Assembly: GCA_900771195.1 (NCBI GenBank)
Contig: CAAGMZ010000018.1
Span: forward strand, 11,526-75,525
Source: Lachnospiraceae bacterium
Lineage (GTDB): Bacteria; Bacillota; Clostridia; Lachnospirales; Lachnospiraceae
Reading direction: 5' to 3'
DNA length: 64,000 bases
A program made the position numbers and the translations under genes. A model generated the notes under the pieces. It was not told the origin of the DNA. It saw only the letters and a list, made by a program, of their open reading frames with translations, and did no database searches. This document shows, one piece after another, positions 52,441-60,030 of this stretch. Within the stretch, counting starts at the first letter, position 1, and each line of letters starts with the position of its first letter.

Positions 52441-53050
52441 CAGTCTTTCCCTCTCTGGCGCTCTCGTTTATAACGGCGGTATTTACATCATCCTCGTAAA
52501 GGCGCATCTGAACCTCAAGCGGCGTAGGGTCCTTTTCCAGTCTCCTTTTGCCAAGGTGGTTGTAAAATACAATGATTCCGGCCGTCAGCCCCACACAGTA
52601 TGCAATCTGCAGAATGTTCAACGCATCCTCTCCACCGGTGGCAAACCGGCATATGGCTGACATGACCGAATTGATATCAATATCATTTCCGTAAGCCATA
52701 ATGGCAAACGCCCCTCCGAAAAGCACTATCATTGACACAAGGGCAACCTTGAGCCACTGAACTGCCCTGTTGGTGTGAATTTCCCGCTTATATGACACCA
52801 CAAATTCAGGAACTCCCACGTTGTTGATATCAACGTTCTGGCATTCACTGTCAATAAGGCTTATAACTTTTATTGCGGAAAATACATATCTGCGGCTTTT
52901 TACGTCAGGCACGTTGGCAAGCACTATCGACTTCACCCTTGAAGCTATGTGGTTATCCTTGCACCACACATCCGCAACCTTGCCCACTGTTATTTTTTTC
53001 GTGTCTACCTGCGTATTTTTCGAAAAACTTATATATACTGTTTCGCTCAT
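52430..53050 (-). CDS. spoVAA: Stage V sporulation protein AA
   Basis: The 206-residue protein has a soluble N-terminal domain of about 100 residues (TVYISFSKNTQVDTKKITVGKVADV, VPEFVVSYKR) and two C-terminal TM helices, the SpoVAA plan. It lies between sigF and spoVAB with overlap at its 3' end. The ATG follows CGGGAGAAAAAT. Confidence 0.88.
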   Translation of the reverse strand: MSETVYISFSKNTQVDTKKITVGKVADVWCKDNHIASRVKSIVLANVPDVKSRRYVFSAIKVISLIDSECQNVDINNVGVPEFVVSYKREIHTNRAVQWLKVALVSMIVLFGGAFAIMAYGNDIDINSVMSAICRFATGGEDALNILQIAYCVGLTAGIIVFYNHLGKRRLEKDPTPLEVQMRLYEDDVNTAVINESAREGKTDVD

Positions 53051-53095
53051 ATTTTTCTCCCGAAACGCTTTTTCATTAGTTTGTGAAAAAAAAGA

Positions 53096-53827
53096 TTATT
53101 TATTCAGATCCATTGATTTTCTCATTCTCAGAAGTATTTTCTTTTCAAGTCTTGAAACCTGAACCTGCGATATTCCAAGTGCTTCGGCAACCTGTGTCTG
53201 TGTTTTGTCCTCATAATACCGCATCTGTATCAGCCTTCTCTCATTGTCATCAAGCTCGTCAAGAAGCTGCTTTACCACCATTTTATCAAGGACCGCCTCG
53301 TTATCGCCTGCCCTTGATGTGGCAGCAAGCTTATCTACTACATATATTTTGCTTCCGTCTCCCTGATATGCCGTCTGGTATATGGATTCCACATCTTTAC
53401 CCGCATCTAAGGCAAGCACTATGTCATCTGCGTCGATGCCTGTGATTTCAGCAATTTCTTCAATGGTCGCATCCCTGCCGTAACGTTTCGTCACCTGTTC
53501 CGATGCCTGTTTTATTTTGAGGCCGTTCTCTTTTATGGAGCGCGATATCTTTATCATGCCGTCATCCCTCAGGAAACGCTTGACTTCACCGGATATCATT
53601 GGAAAAGCATAGGTGCTCAGCATTACGGGCTGATTAAGGTCAAATTTGTCGATTGCTTTTATGAGTCCTATCGTCCCTATCTGAACGATGTCATCCATAT
53701 CATAGCCCCTGCCGCAGAAGCGTCTGGCCACGCTGTACACAAGACCCATGTTCTCCAGTACAAGCATATCCCTTGCTTCCTTGCTGCCGTTATGGGCAAG
53801 CTCTATAAGCTCTTTGGTATGATCCAT
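53096..53827 (-). CDS. sigF: RNA polymerase sporulation sigma factor SigF
   Basis: The 243-residue sigma factor has region 2 (RFCGRGYDMDDIVQIGTIGLIKAIDKFD), region 3 (IKISRSIKENGLKIKQASEQVTKRYGRDAT) and region 4 with the HTH (KTQTQVAEALGISQVQVSRLEKKIL). It is the first forespore-specific sigma factor. Genes for its anti-sigma and anti-anti-sigma factors are directly upstream. The ATG at 53827 follows GGAGGTGTGATT; a GTG two codons earlier is less likely. Confidence 0.96.
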   Translation of the reverse strand: MDHTKELIELAHNGSKEARDMLVLENMGLVYSVARRFCGRGYDMDDIVQIGTIGLIKAIDKFDLNQPVMLSTYAFPMISGEVKRFLRDDGMIKISRSIKENGLKIKQASEQVTKRYGRDATIEEIAEITGIDADDIVLALDAGKDVESIYQTAYQGDGSKIYVVDKLAATSRAGDNEAVLDKMVVKQLLDELDDNERRLIQMRYYEDKTQTQVAEALGISQVQVSRLEKKILLRMRKSMDLNK

Positions 53828-53841
53828 AATCACACCTCCGC

Positions 53842-54267
53842 TTATACCGTCTCTTCTTTTATCCTTTTCTTCATTGTTACTGTAGTTCCCTCTCCGGGCT
53901 TTGAAGACACATCAAGTTCATCCATAAACATCTGCATAAACGTAAACCCCATTCCTGAGCGCTCATTCTCAGCGCCTGTCGTGAAAAGCGGCTCCATGGC
54001 CTGTTCTACATTTTCAATCCCGACTCCGAAATCCTGAATCTTAATTTCCAGCTCTCTGTCTCTTATGACAGCATCCATAACTACTATTCCGCCTTTCCCC
54101 TGATAGCCGTGGATTACGCAGTTGGTAACCGCCTCTGACACGGCAGTCTTAATATCATTGATTTCCTCAAGCGTCGGGTCCAGCCTCGAGACGAAGGCAA
54201 CTGCGCACACCCTTGCAAGGCGTTCATTTTCCGATACGGCATCAAACTCCATCCTAATTCTGTTCAT
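53842..54267 (-). CDS. spoIIAB: Anti-sigma F factor SpoIIAB
   Basis: The 141-residue GHKL-family kinase has the N-box SEAVTNCVIHGY with Glu45 and Asn49, the G1 box DFGVGI and the G2 box SGMGFTFMQMF. It binds SigF and phosphorylates SpoIIAA. The start at 54267 follows AGGAGGATACAT and overlaps the end of spoIIAA by 14 bp. Confidence 0.97.
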   Translation of the reverse strand: MNRIRMEFDAVSENERLARVCAVAFVSRLDPTLEEINDIKTAVSEAVTNCVIHGYQGKGGIVVMDAVIRDRELEIKIQDFGVGIENVEQAMEPLFTTGAENERSGMGFTFMQMFMDELDVSSKPGEGTTVTMKKRIKEETV

Positions 54268-54607
54268 ATGTATCCTCCTCATTTACTATTGCATCAATAC
54301 TTGCGTTTCTCCTGACTATGGATTCCAGACCGAAAAGCCCGAATATTCTCTGCATCTGGCAGTTAAGATTGGACACGTATATATTCCCTCCTGCCGGTCT
54401 GATTTTTTTATATCGTCCCATAAGAAGCCCTATCCCGGAGCTGTCCATAAAATTCACGTCCCTGAAATCAAACGCCACATTGTACACATTGTATGTGCTG
54501 ATACTCTCATCTATCTCATTTCGTATCTGTTCGGTCACATGGTGATCCAAATCACCGTTTAACCGTACAATAATAATATTCCTGCGCAGCGTACAAACCT
54601 TGTCCAT
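54254..54607 (-). CDS. spoIIAA: Anti-sigma F factor antagonist SpoIIAA
   Basis: The 117-residue STAS-domain protein has the phosphorylation motif MDSSGIG, with the target Ser57, and FDFRDVNF before it. Unphosphorylated, it displaces SigF from SpoIIAB. It is the first gene of the block; the ATG follows GGAGGTAAAAG. A strong terminator for the upstream gene lies only 24 bp before it, so the spoIIA promoter must overlap or precede that terminator. Confidence 0.97.
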   Translation of the reverse strand: MDKVCTLRRNIIIVRLNGDLDHHVTEQIRNEIDESISTYNVYNVAFDFRDVNFMDSSGIGLLMGRYKKIRPAGGNIYVSNLNCQMQRIFGLFGLESIVRRNASIDAIVNEEDTYEQN

Positions 54608-54631
54608 CTTTTACCTCCATTAAAAATAAAA

Positions 54632-54662
54632 GAAGCGGAGCAATAACAAACTGCTCCGCTTC
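54632..54662 (-). terminator. Terminator of the folC/TPR operon, just upstream of spoIIAA
   Basis: GAAGCGGAGCA and TGCTCCGCTTC form a perfect 11-bp stem with a 9-nt loop, followed on the minus strand by TTTTATTTTT. Confidence 0.92.
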
Positions 54663-54695
54663 GTATAAGCGTTTTATCCTTCAGTATATCGTACA

Positions 54696-55880
54696 TTATT
54701 GTGCTTCCGTTGCCGCCTCTGTCGCCGTATCCGGGTTAAGTCCCTTATCATCAGCCTCAAGAAGTGCCGTGTACAGTTCCTTTGCCGCGTCGGTAGGAAG
54801 CTTTGTCACATCAAGTCCGTTCAGAACATCCTGTGACTCCTGATATTTACCCGCAAGGTAAAGTCCTGTAGCATTTACAAGACTTCCATAAAGCTCCATG
54901 CTGCCATCCGTCCCTTCATACCCGGCAAGATCCTGTTGCAAATTCTCGACTTTCTTCTGTAATTCTGCATTTTCGTCGGTAAGTCTGGTTATCTGAATAG
55001 AATAGACCGAAAGCTGTTCACTGTATTTTTTGACCAGATCATTGCTCTCCTGCTTGGTATTCTGTAATTTGGACGGTACCACCAGAAACCATACGATAGC
55101 CACTCCGATAATGATTCCGAGAAGAATGTAGACAACTGTAAACACTCCGTTGGACGGTTCCTTATATGAATTTCTCGGAATTATAACATCATTCCCGGAA
55201 AGAGCCTTGTCAGCTTTCTTGCCTGTCCTGTATCCGTCATCACTTTCAACCTTGGTGTCTCCTTGGGCTCCTGTATGATTAATCTCATCAATGTACTTCA
55301 GGGCTATGGTGTTATTGCGGTCCACCTTTAAGACCTTATGCAAAAGCTTAAGTGCCCTCTCATCCTCATTTTTCTTCATATACAAAAGAGCAAGGAGCAA
55401 ATGTGCCTTCACAAAATGCGGCATTGACGCAACTACCTTTTTCAGCTGGATGAGCGCCACATCATCTCCGCCTTCTTTTGCCTTGGCAAGGGCAATATTA
55501 TATTTTTTGACCGCCTGGTTGATAATTTCAAGCTTGTTGGGATTGGACTTTACCTTACGGATATACACATCCGCCACATTCTTGTCCGGCTTAAGATTAA
55601 TGCTTATCACCCACTCGGAAAGAGCCTTGGCAGCTTCTCCCATCTCAAAATATATAAGTCCAAGAAGGTTTCGTGCCTTAATATTCCTGCGGTTAATACT
55701 CAGACTGGTCCGAAGCTCGGTAATTGCTCCCGTAAGGTCCCGGACGCGTGCTTTTGCAAGACCCGCATTATAATATGAATTCGATGCTTTTACGACTGTC
55801 TTGTAGACAGACACATCAGCACCGCACTTCAGGCAGTAGTCACTGTCCGAAAGTACACTGTTGCATTTATAACATCTCAT
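54696..55880 (-). CDS. Zinc-ribbon, TPR and coiled-coil membrane protein
   Basis: The 394-residue protein has an N-terminal zinc ribbon (CYKC ... CLKCG, residues 3-20), TPR-like helices from about 30 to 205 (GAITELRTSLSINRRNIKARNLLGLIYFEMGEAAKALSEW is the clearest unit), one TM helix at about 248-270, a coiled coil at about 280-325 and a shorter external TPR-like region ending in an Ala/Thr/Glu tail. It is probably an adaptor linking cytosol and surface. No known function. It is in the folC transcript with the 46-residue protein between. Confidence 0.78.
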   Translation of the reverse strand: MRCYKCNSVLSDSDYCLKCGADVSVYKTVVKASNSYYNAGLAKARVRDLTGAITELRTSLSINRRNIKARNLLGLIYFEMGEAAKALSEWVISINLKPDKNVADVYIRKVKSNPNKLEIINQAVKKYNIALAKAKEGGDDVALIQLKKVVASMPHFVKAHLLLALLYMKKNEDERALKLLHKVLKVDRNNTIALKYIDEINHTGAQGDTKVESDDGYRTGKKADKALSGNDVIIPRNSYKEPSNGVFTVVYILLGIIIGVAIVWFLVVPSKLQNTKQESNDLVKKYSEQLSVYSIQITRLTDENAELQKKVENLQQDLAGYEGTDGSMELYGSLVNATGLYLAGKYQESQDVLNGLDVTKLPTDAAKELYTALLEADDKGLNPDTATEAATEAQ

Positions 55881-55894
55881 TGAATAACTCCGAT

Positions 55895-56035
55895 CTATTT
55901 ATCAGTAATTTCTTTAACGATCCTGTCAATGACAGCCGTAACGTCAGTGGTATCAGTATTGTAAATTGCATCCTCTGCATCGTCAACCTCAATACTTGGC
56001 TGAAATTTCTTGATTTCCTCATCAAAATCTATCAT
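55895..56035 (-). CDS. Small acidic protein of 46 residues
   Basis: This short gene starts with ATG at 56035, sharing one base with the folC stop (TAATG), after AGGAGGATTATA. The peptide begins MIDFDEEIKKFQPSIEV, carries an acidic middle (DDAEDAIYNTDTTD) and ends DRIVKEITDK. It is predicted helical with a net negative charge and no Cys. The perfect ribosome site, coupling and lack of other coding use of the 157-bp gap argue that it is real. Function is unknown; position suggests co-regulation with folC and the TPR protein. Confidence 0.75.
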   Translation of the reverse strand: MIDFDEEIKKFQPSIEVDDAEDAIYNTDTTDVTAVIDRIVKEITDK

Positions 56036-57327
56036 TATAATCCTCCTCTTATAACCGATATAAGCTCTCCCACGAGATAAAGCGAACCGACAGCATATAC
56101 AGTGCCCTCGCCCTTTATTTCAAGTGCATGTTCATAGGCGTCTTTCACGCTTTCACAGGCTATTATGCCATTCATTCCAAAGCTTCTGAAGCATTCCTCC
56201 ATGGTCAGCACATCAAGTCCTCTTGCATCCTCAAGCCGTCCTATAACCACGCTGTCAAAAAGCCCGCATTCACAGAGGGAGCTTATCATTCCCTGATAAT
56301 GCTTGTCCCTTACTGCCGAAAACAAAAGTATCTTCCTGCTTCCGTCACCGCACTCTGCCACGCTGCGTATGAAATGTTCTATACCATCGTCATTGTGGGC
56401 ACCATCCGCTATGATTCCCGGCCGGACTTCTTCCATCCTTCCTATCCATTTCATATCATAAAACCCTGCCTTCAAAACATTCTCGTCCTTAATCCCGAGA
56501 ACCTTAAGAGCCATCAGAGCCAGTGCCGCATTTTCAGCCTGATACGAGGCCATCGTATCAAGGACAATGCGCATATTATTATAATACTGATTATCAATCA
56601 AAAAATCAATCTTTTTATCTTTACAGGTCACATCCCTGATATCATCAGGTTCAAGAACATACAAGGGCGCTTCCTCATCCATTGCCTTTTTCCGTATTAC
56701 TGCTGTCACGTCGGCCCTCTTGTCCTCAAACACCACGGGAACCTGTTTCTTGATTATGCCGGCTTTTTCCCGGGCTATTTTTTCGTATGTATCACCGAGT
56801 ATTTCCGTATGGTCAAGCCCTATGGACGTAATCACTGTTACTGCGGGATTACTCACCACATTGGTGGCGTCAAGCCGTCCTCCGAGCCCCGTCTCAAGAA
56901 TAATATAGTCAGGCTTTTCTCGGGAAAAAATACGCATTCCCATTCCAAAAAGAAATTCGAAGAATGACGGATGCGCAAATCCATCCTTTACCATCCCGGT
57001 GGCAACATCCTTAACCAGACTAAAGGCACTCAGAAATTCTTCATTACTTACCGGCACCCCGTCAATGGCAATCCTCTCATTTATCGTTACGAGATGCGGT
57101 GACGTGAAAAGTCCCGTCCTAAACCCTGCATGCCGCAGCACGCTTTCAATGTAGGAGCAGACAGAACCTTTACCATTGGTTCCCGCCACATGTATCACGG
57201 GAATATCACAGCATTCTGCGTCAAGCCGTCTGAGCATCTCTCTTGTGTTGTCAGGTGATGATTTCCTGTTGAATTTCGGGATGTCATATATGTAATTTAC
57301 TGCTTTTTCCATATTGTTATCGTACAT
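56035..57327 (-). CDS. folC: Folylpolyglutamate synthase/dihydrofolate synthase
   Basis: The 430-residue Mur-ligase-family enzyme adds glutamate to folates (and often makes dihydrofolate). It has the P-loop HVAGTNGKGSVCSY, GLFTSPHL, ETGLGGRLDATN, SIGLDHTEILGDTYEKIAREKAGIIK and the later DGAHNDDG. The start is uncertain between ATG 57327 and an in-frame ATG at 57312; GTGG lies before the first. Its stop is coupled to the 46-residue gene. Confidence 0.94.
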   Translation of the reverse strand: MYDNNMEKAVNYIYDIPKFNRKSSPDNTREMLRRLDAECCDIPVIHVAGTNGKGSVCSYIESVLRHAGFRTGLFTSPHLVTINERIAIDGVPVSNEEFLSAFSLVKDVATGMVKDGFAHPSFFEFLFGMGMRIFSREKPDYIILETGLGGRLDATNVVSNPAVTVITSIGLDHTEILGDTYEKIAREKAGIIKKQVPVVFEDKRADVTAVIRKKAMDEEAPLYVLEPDDIRDVTCKDKKIDFLIDNQYYNNMRIVLDTMASYQAENAALALMALKVLGIKDENVLKAGFYDMKWIGRMEEVRPGIIADGAHNDDGIEHFIRSVAECGDGSRKILLFSAVRDKHYQGMISSLCECGLFDSVVIGRLEDARGLDVLTMEECFRSFGMNGIIACESVKDAYEHALEIKGEGTVYAVGSLYLVGELISVIRGGL

Positions 57328-57434
57328 TATAGCCACGCTTTCTTTAGCACTTACTTAAATATAGTCGGTCATCCCTGTTTTTGCAAGCATCATCATGCGC
57401 AAAATAATACAAAATATGACGTCAGTACCTATAA

Positions 57435-57525
57435 GGGGCTGTAAAATAAGACGGAAATCGTTGCAAGAGTTGCATAGATTCCCGTCTTGTTATATACAGC
57501 TGTAAAATAATTATTTTACAGCCCC
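57435..57525. repeat. Nested palindrome with GGGGCTGTAAAATAA ends (element 2)
   Basis: Perfect 15-bp outer arms GGGGCTGTAAAATAA (57435-57449) and TTATTTTACAGCCCC (57511-57525). Inside, AAGACGGAAATC (57448-57459) pairs with GATTCCCGTCTT (57477-57488) with one mismatch, and a third copy of GCTGTAAAATAA (57499-57510) makes a 24-bp palindrome with the right arm. It lies after the WYL gene and may terminate that operon. Confidence 0.85.
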
Positions 57526-57531
57526 GATGTA

Positions 57532-58506
57532 TCACAATGCTCCAAGTATCTCTGAAATGTAATCTTTATACTCTTCCCTTATGTCTTCCGGCGCCTCAAT
57601 GTGCACCCTGCTGCCGAGCCCGGCAAGCCATCCGAAAAACTGTCCGCTGACATGAACATCGAGCCTTGCAGCAAAATGTTCCTCATCTCTCTTAATGATT
57701 CTGACATCTCTTCCAAATCTGTCTAACACCACGCCAACGAGAGAATCAGGAAAAGAAACAGTCACGGTTCTGGGCTCACCGCTAAACATTCCGAAATGCT
57801 CTCTCACATAAACGGCAATGTCAAACTTTTTATCTGTGTCGTGCTCTGCCTTCTCGTCCGAAACCTCCACCGATAACATCTTATCCACTCTGAAGTGCTT
57901 ATCTATCCCGGCATTGCAGTCATAAGCCACAAGATAATAGTTGTCACCTTCCCAGATTAGACTCTTGGGTTCAGTTATATATGGTTTTCCACCGTTTCTG
58001 GGAACAAGTTCCTTATTCAGATTCCACTCGGTGTATATGAATTTAAGTTTTTTCCCGGCTGCAATAGCTTCATGTATATGGTCAATGCTGTAAAGGACTG
58101 ATTCATTTTCGGCTTTTACACGGTTAGCCACATACACCTGCCTCTGAAGCTTTCGCCCTTCATGGGTACTTGTAAGCTTCTCAATTTTTCTGATAAGTGC
58201 TTCTGACTTCTTCTCGGTGATAAACCTTGATGACTGGACTGCGTCCACAAGAAGCTTAAGCTCAGCTAACTCAAATTCTCTTGACCCGACGTGATAGCCT
58301 TTTCCCTTGTCGTAAATTATGTCATATCCCATCAACTGAAGGCTTTCAATATCCGCATATATGCTTTTCCTCTCAGCATTGATTCCGTTACTGTCAAGAT
58401 GGGCTATTATCTCAGGCATAGTGACATAATGTTCCTCGTCTGTATTGTCCATAAGGAACTTAAGAAGATATAAATTCTTTAATTTCTGATTAGATGATTT
58501 AGCCAT
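57532..58506 (-). CDS. WYL domain transcriptional regulator
   Basis: The 324-residue protein has an N-terminal winged HTH (LYLLKFLMDNTDEEHYVTM ... AERKSIYADIESLQLMGYDI) and a central WYL domain (LKFIYTEWNLNK, YYLVAYDCNAGIDKHFRVDKM) plus a C-terminal WCX-like region. WYL proteins sense ligands, often nucleic acids or nucleotides, and regulate stress or defence genes. The ATG comes 2 bp after the J-domain gene stop, so translation is coupled. It is the last gene of the four-gene operon 57.5-60.5 kb. Confidence 0.93.
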   Translation of the reverse strand: MAKSSNQKLKNLYLLKFLMDNTDEEHYVTMPEIIAHLDSNGINAERKSIYADIESLQLMGYDIIYDKGKGYHVGSREFELAELKLLVDAVQSSRFITEKKSEALIRKIEKLTSTHEGRKLQRQVYVANRVKAENESVLYSIDHIHEAIAAGKKLKFIYTEWNLNKELVPRNGGKPYITEPKSLIWEGDNYYLVAYDCNAGIDKHFRVDKMLSVEVSDEKAEHDTDKKFDIAVYVREHFGMFSGEPRTVTVSFPDSLVGVVLDRFGRDVRIIKRDEEHFAARLDVHVSGQFFGWLAGLGSRVHIEAPEDIREEYKDYISEILGAL

Positions 58507-58508
58507 AA

Positions 58509-59171
58509 TTAAATACAAAACCTAAAACTTCCTGGGCAACACAAGCCCAGGGCCAAATTACAACACAGCATTCTGGCACAGAAGGAGCCGGCATTGGCTG
58601 ATGAATCGTACGTATCACCCCTGTGGCTGTACCATGCCGTACTGTTACCCATTCGTTCCAGAAAAATCCTGTACTCAGGATTGGATGGATCCATCTCAAC
58701 CGAACGCCTTGCATCCTCGGAAGCATTGACTATATTGCCCATACCATAATTGGCATTGGCACGCAGATAGTACCAGTGGGCATTTCTCTGCTCCATTGGC
58801 ATGGATTCAAGTACATTCATTGCCTCAGCAAACATACCGCTGTTGATATAATTAACAGCTGCAGCCATTCTGGGGTTATCACCGGCTCCGGAAGATGTTC
58901 TCCCGTATCCCGTTCTGCCATAGCTTCCGGTGTTCCCATATCCGGATGTGCTGCTGCCATAAGAACTGCCGCCGTTCTCACGGTCATGCATAATCCGGTT
59001 ATAGGCCTCCTGGACTTCTTTGAATTTTTCCTCGGCCTGCTTCTTGTTAGGATTATTTACATTAGCATCCGGATGATAAATCCTGCTTAATTTTCTATAT
59101 GCTTTTTTTATTTCTTCTTCACTGGCATTTCTTGAAACACCAAGCACTGAATATGGATCAGACATCGTCAT
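58509..59171 (-). CDS. J-domain protein with TPR-like region and C-terminal cysteine string
   Basis: The 220-residue protein has a full J domain (residues 4-65) with HPD at 33-35, a Gly/Ser/Tyr linker (about 66-100), a TPR-like helical region (about 100-175) and a hydrophobic C-terminus with six cysteines (198, 203, 204, 211, 212, 219). No DnaJ zinc-finger is present, so it is not DnaJ itself. It probably recruits DnaK to a particular site, perhaps the membrane through the cysteine-rich tail. The ATG overlaps the DUF5685 stop (ATGA). Confidence 0.88.
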   Translation of the reverse strand: MTMSDPYSVLGVSRNASEEEIKKAYRKLSRIYHPDANVNNPNKKQAEEKFKEVQEAYNRIMHDRENGGSSYGSSTSGYGNTGSYGRTGYGRTSSGAGDNPRMAAAVNYINSGMFAEAMNVLESMPMEQRNAHWYYLRANANYGMGNIVNASEDARRSVEMDPSNPEYRIFLERMGNSTAWYSHRGDTYDSSANAGSFCARMLCCNLALGLCCPGSFRFCI

Positions 59172-60019
59172 CGATTTATGCTCCCCGTCTCCGCCTTATG
59201 CTTTCTCTTGTCGCATATGGCATTATATCGGCTCCAGACTCCCGAGTAAATGATATTTCTAAGTATATCAGCATTGTCAAGTATTGGCAAGTTTTCAAAC
59301 GGTCTTGCAAATCCTGCAGCATACATTGTAAGCATGCTGCGGCACCGCACATTAAAATCCTTATCACGGGCGTTTTCCTTAAGAGGGTTGTAGCTGCCGT
59401 TCTTAATGTCCTTATATACATCATCAAATGCATCCATGATGTATATGAATTTGCCCATAAAGAATCCCATCCGTCTCAAATCATCTTTCCAGATATCATG
59501 CTTCATGTCAAAAATCTCAGCAAGCATATTACCTGTATGGCTTGCAGCCTCATCTGCGGATTCGGTATTCTTCAGCTCACATATACGCTGGTCTCTGATA
59601 TAACACCGGATAGCCTTCTCCTGCCTCGGATACTTATGTGCAGCCTTCCTGTATGCTTTTTCAAGCGATTTTGACATCACTTTCGACTTTATGCTTTTCT
59701 CATCATCCCAGTCGTCCAGCAGCTTATAATATGTAAGCATCACATTCATTGACGCTGCATAATCCGTATACTCGTTCTTGACTGTGTCGTGGGCCTGCAT
59801 CGGATGCGGGATACAACGGTACTTCTTCGCAGGCGTGCGGTCCTCATAAAGCGACGACAGCAAAAGCGCAAGAAATGACATATCATAACTGAGTGTCATT
59901 CTGCCGCTTATCCCATAGCTTTCACCAAGGCTCCTGCATACTCCGCAGTAATACGAGCCATACTTTCTGTAATCTTTAATCTTAAGTTCGTCTTTGTTGA
60001 CAACAATATAACCAAACAT
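59168..60019 (-). CDS. DUF5685 family protein with squalene/phytoene synthase-like motifs
   Basis: The 283-residue all-helical protein has conserved CGVC (25-28) and two Asp-rich motifs: YYKLLDDWDDEKS (Asp102, Asp103, Asp105, Asp106) and MGKFIYIMDAFDDVYKD (Asp196, Asp199, Asp200, Asp204) followed by a G-x-Y-x-P-like GSYNPL. The second motif matches the layout of the squalene/phytoene synthase motif (LQLTNIIRDV-type). The family has no assigned function; a prenyl-diphosphate-binding all-alpha fold is my inference. The ATG at 60019 follows GAGGAAAAGT. It is tightly coupled to the genes on both sides. Confidence 0.8.
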   Translation of the reverse strand: MFGYIVVNKDELKIKDYRKYGSYYCGVCRSLGESYGISGRMTLSYDMSFLALLLSSLYEDRTPAKKYRCIPHPMQAHDTVKNEYTDYAASMNVMLTYYKLLDDWDDEKSIKSKVMSKSLEKAYRKAAHKYPRQEKAIRCYIRDQRICELKNTESADEAASHTGNMLAEIFDMKHDIWKDDLRRMGFFMGKFIYIMDAFDDVYKDIKNGSYNPLKENARDKDFNVRCRSMLTMYAAGFARPFENLPILDNADILRNIIYSGVWSRYNAICDKRKHKAETGSINR

Positions 60020-60030
60020 ACTTTTCCTCA

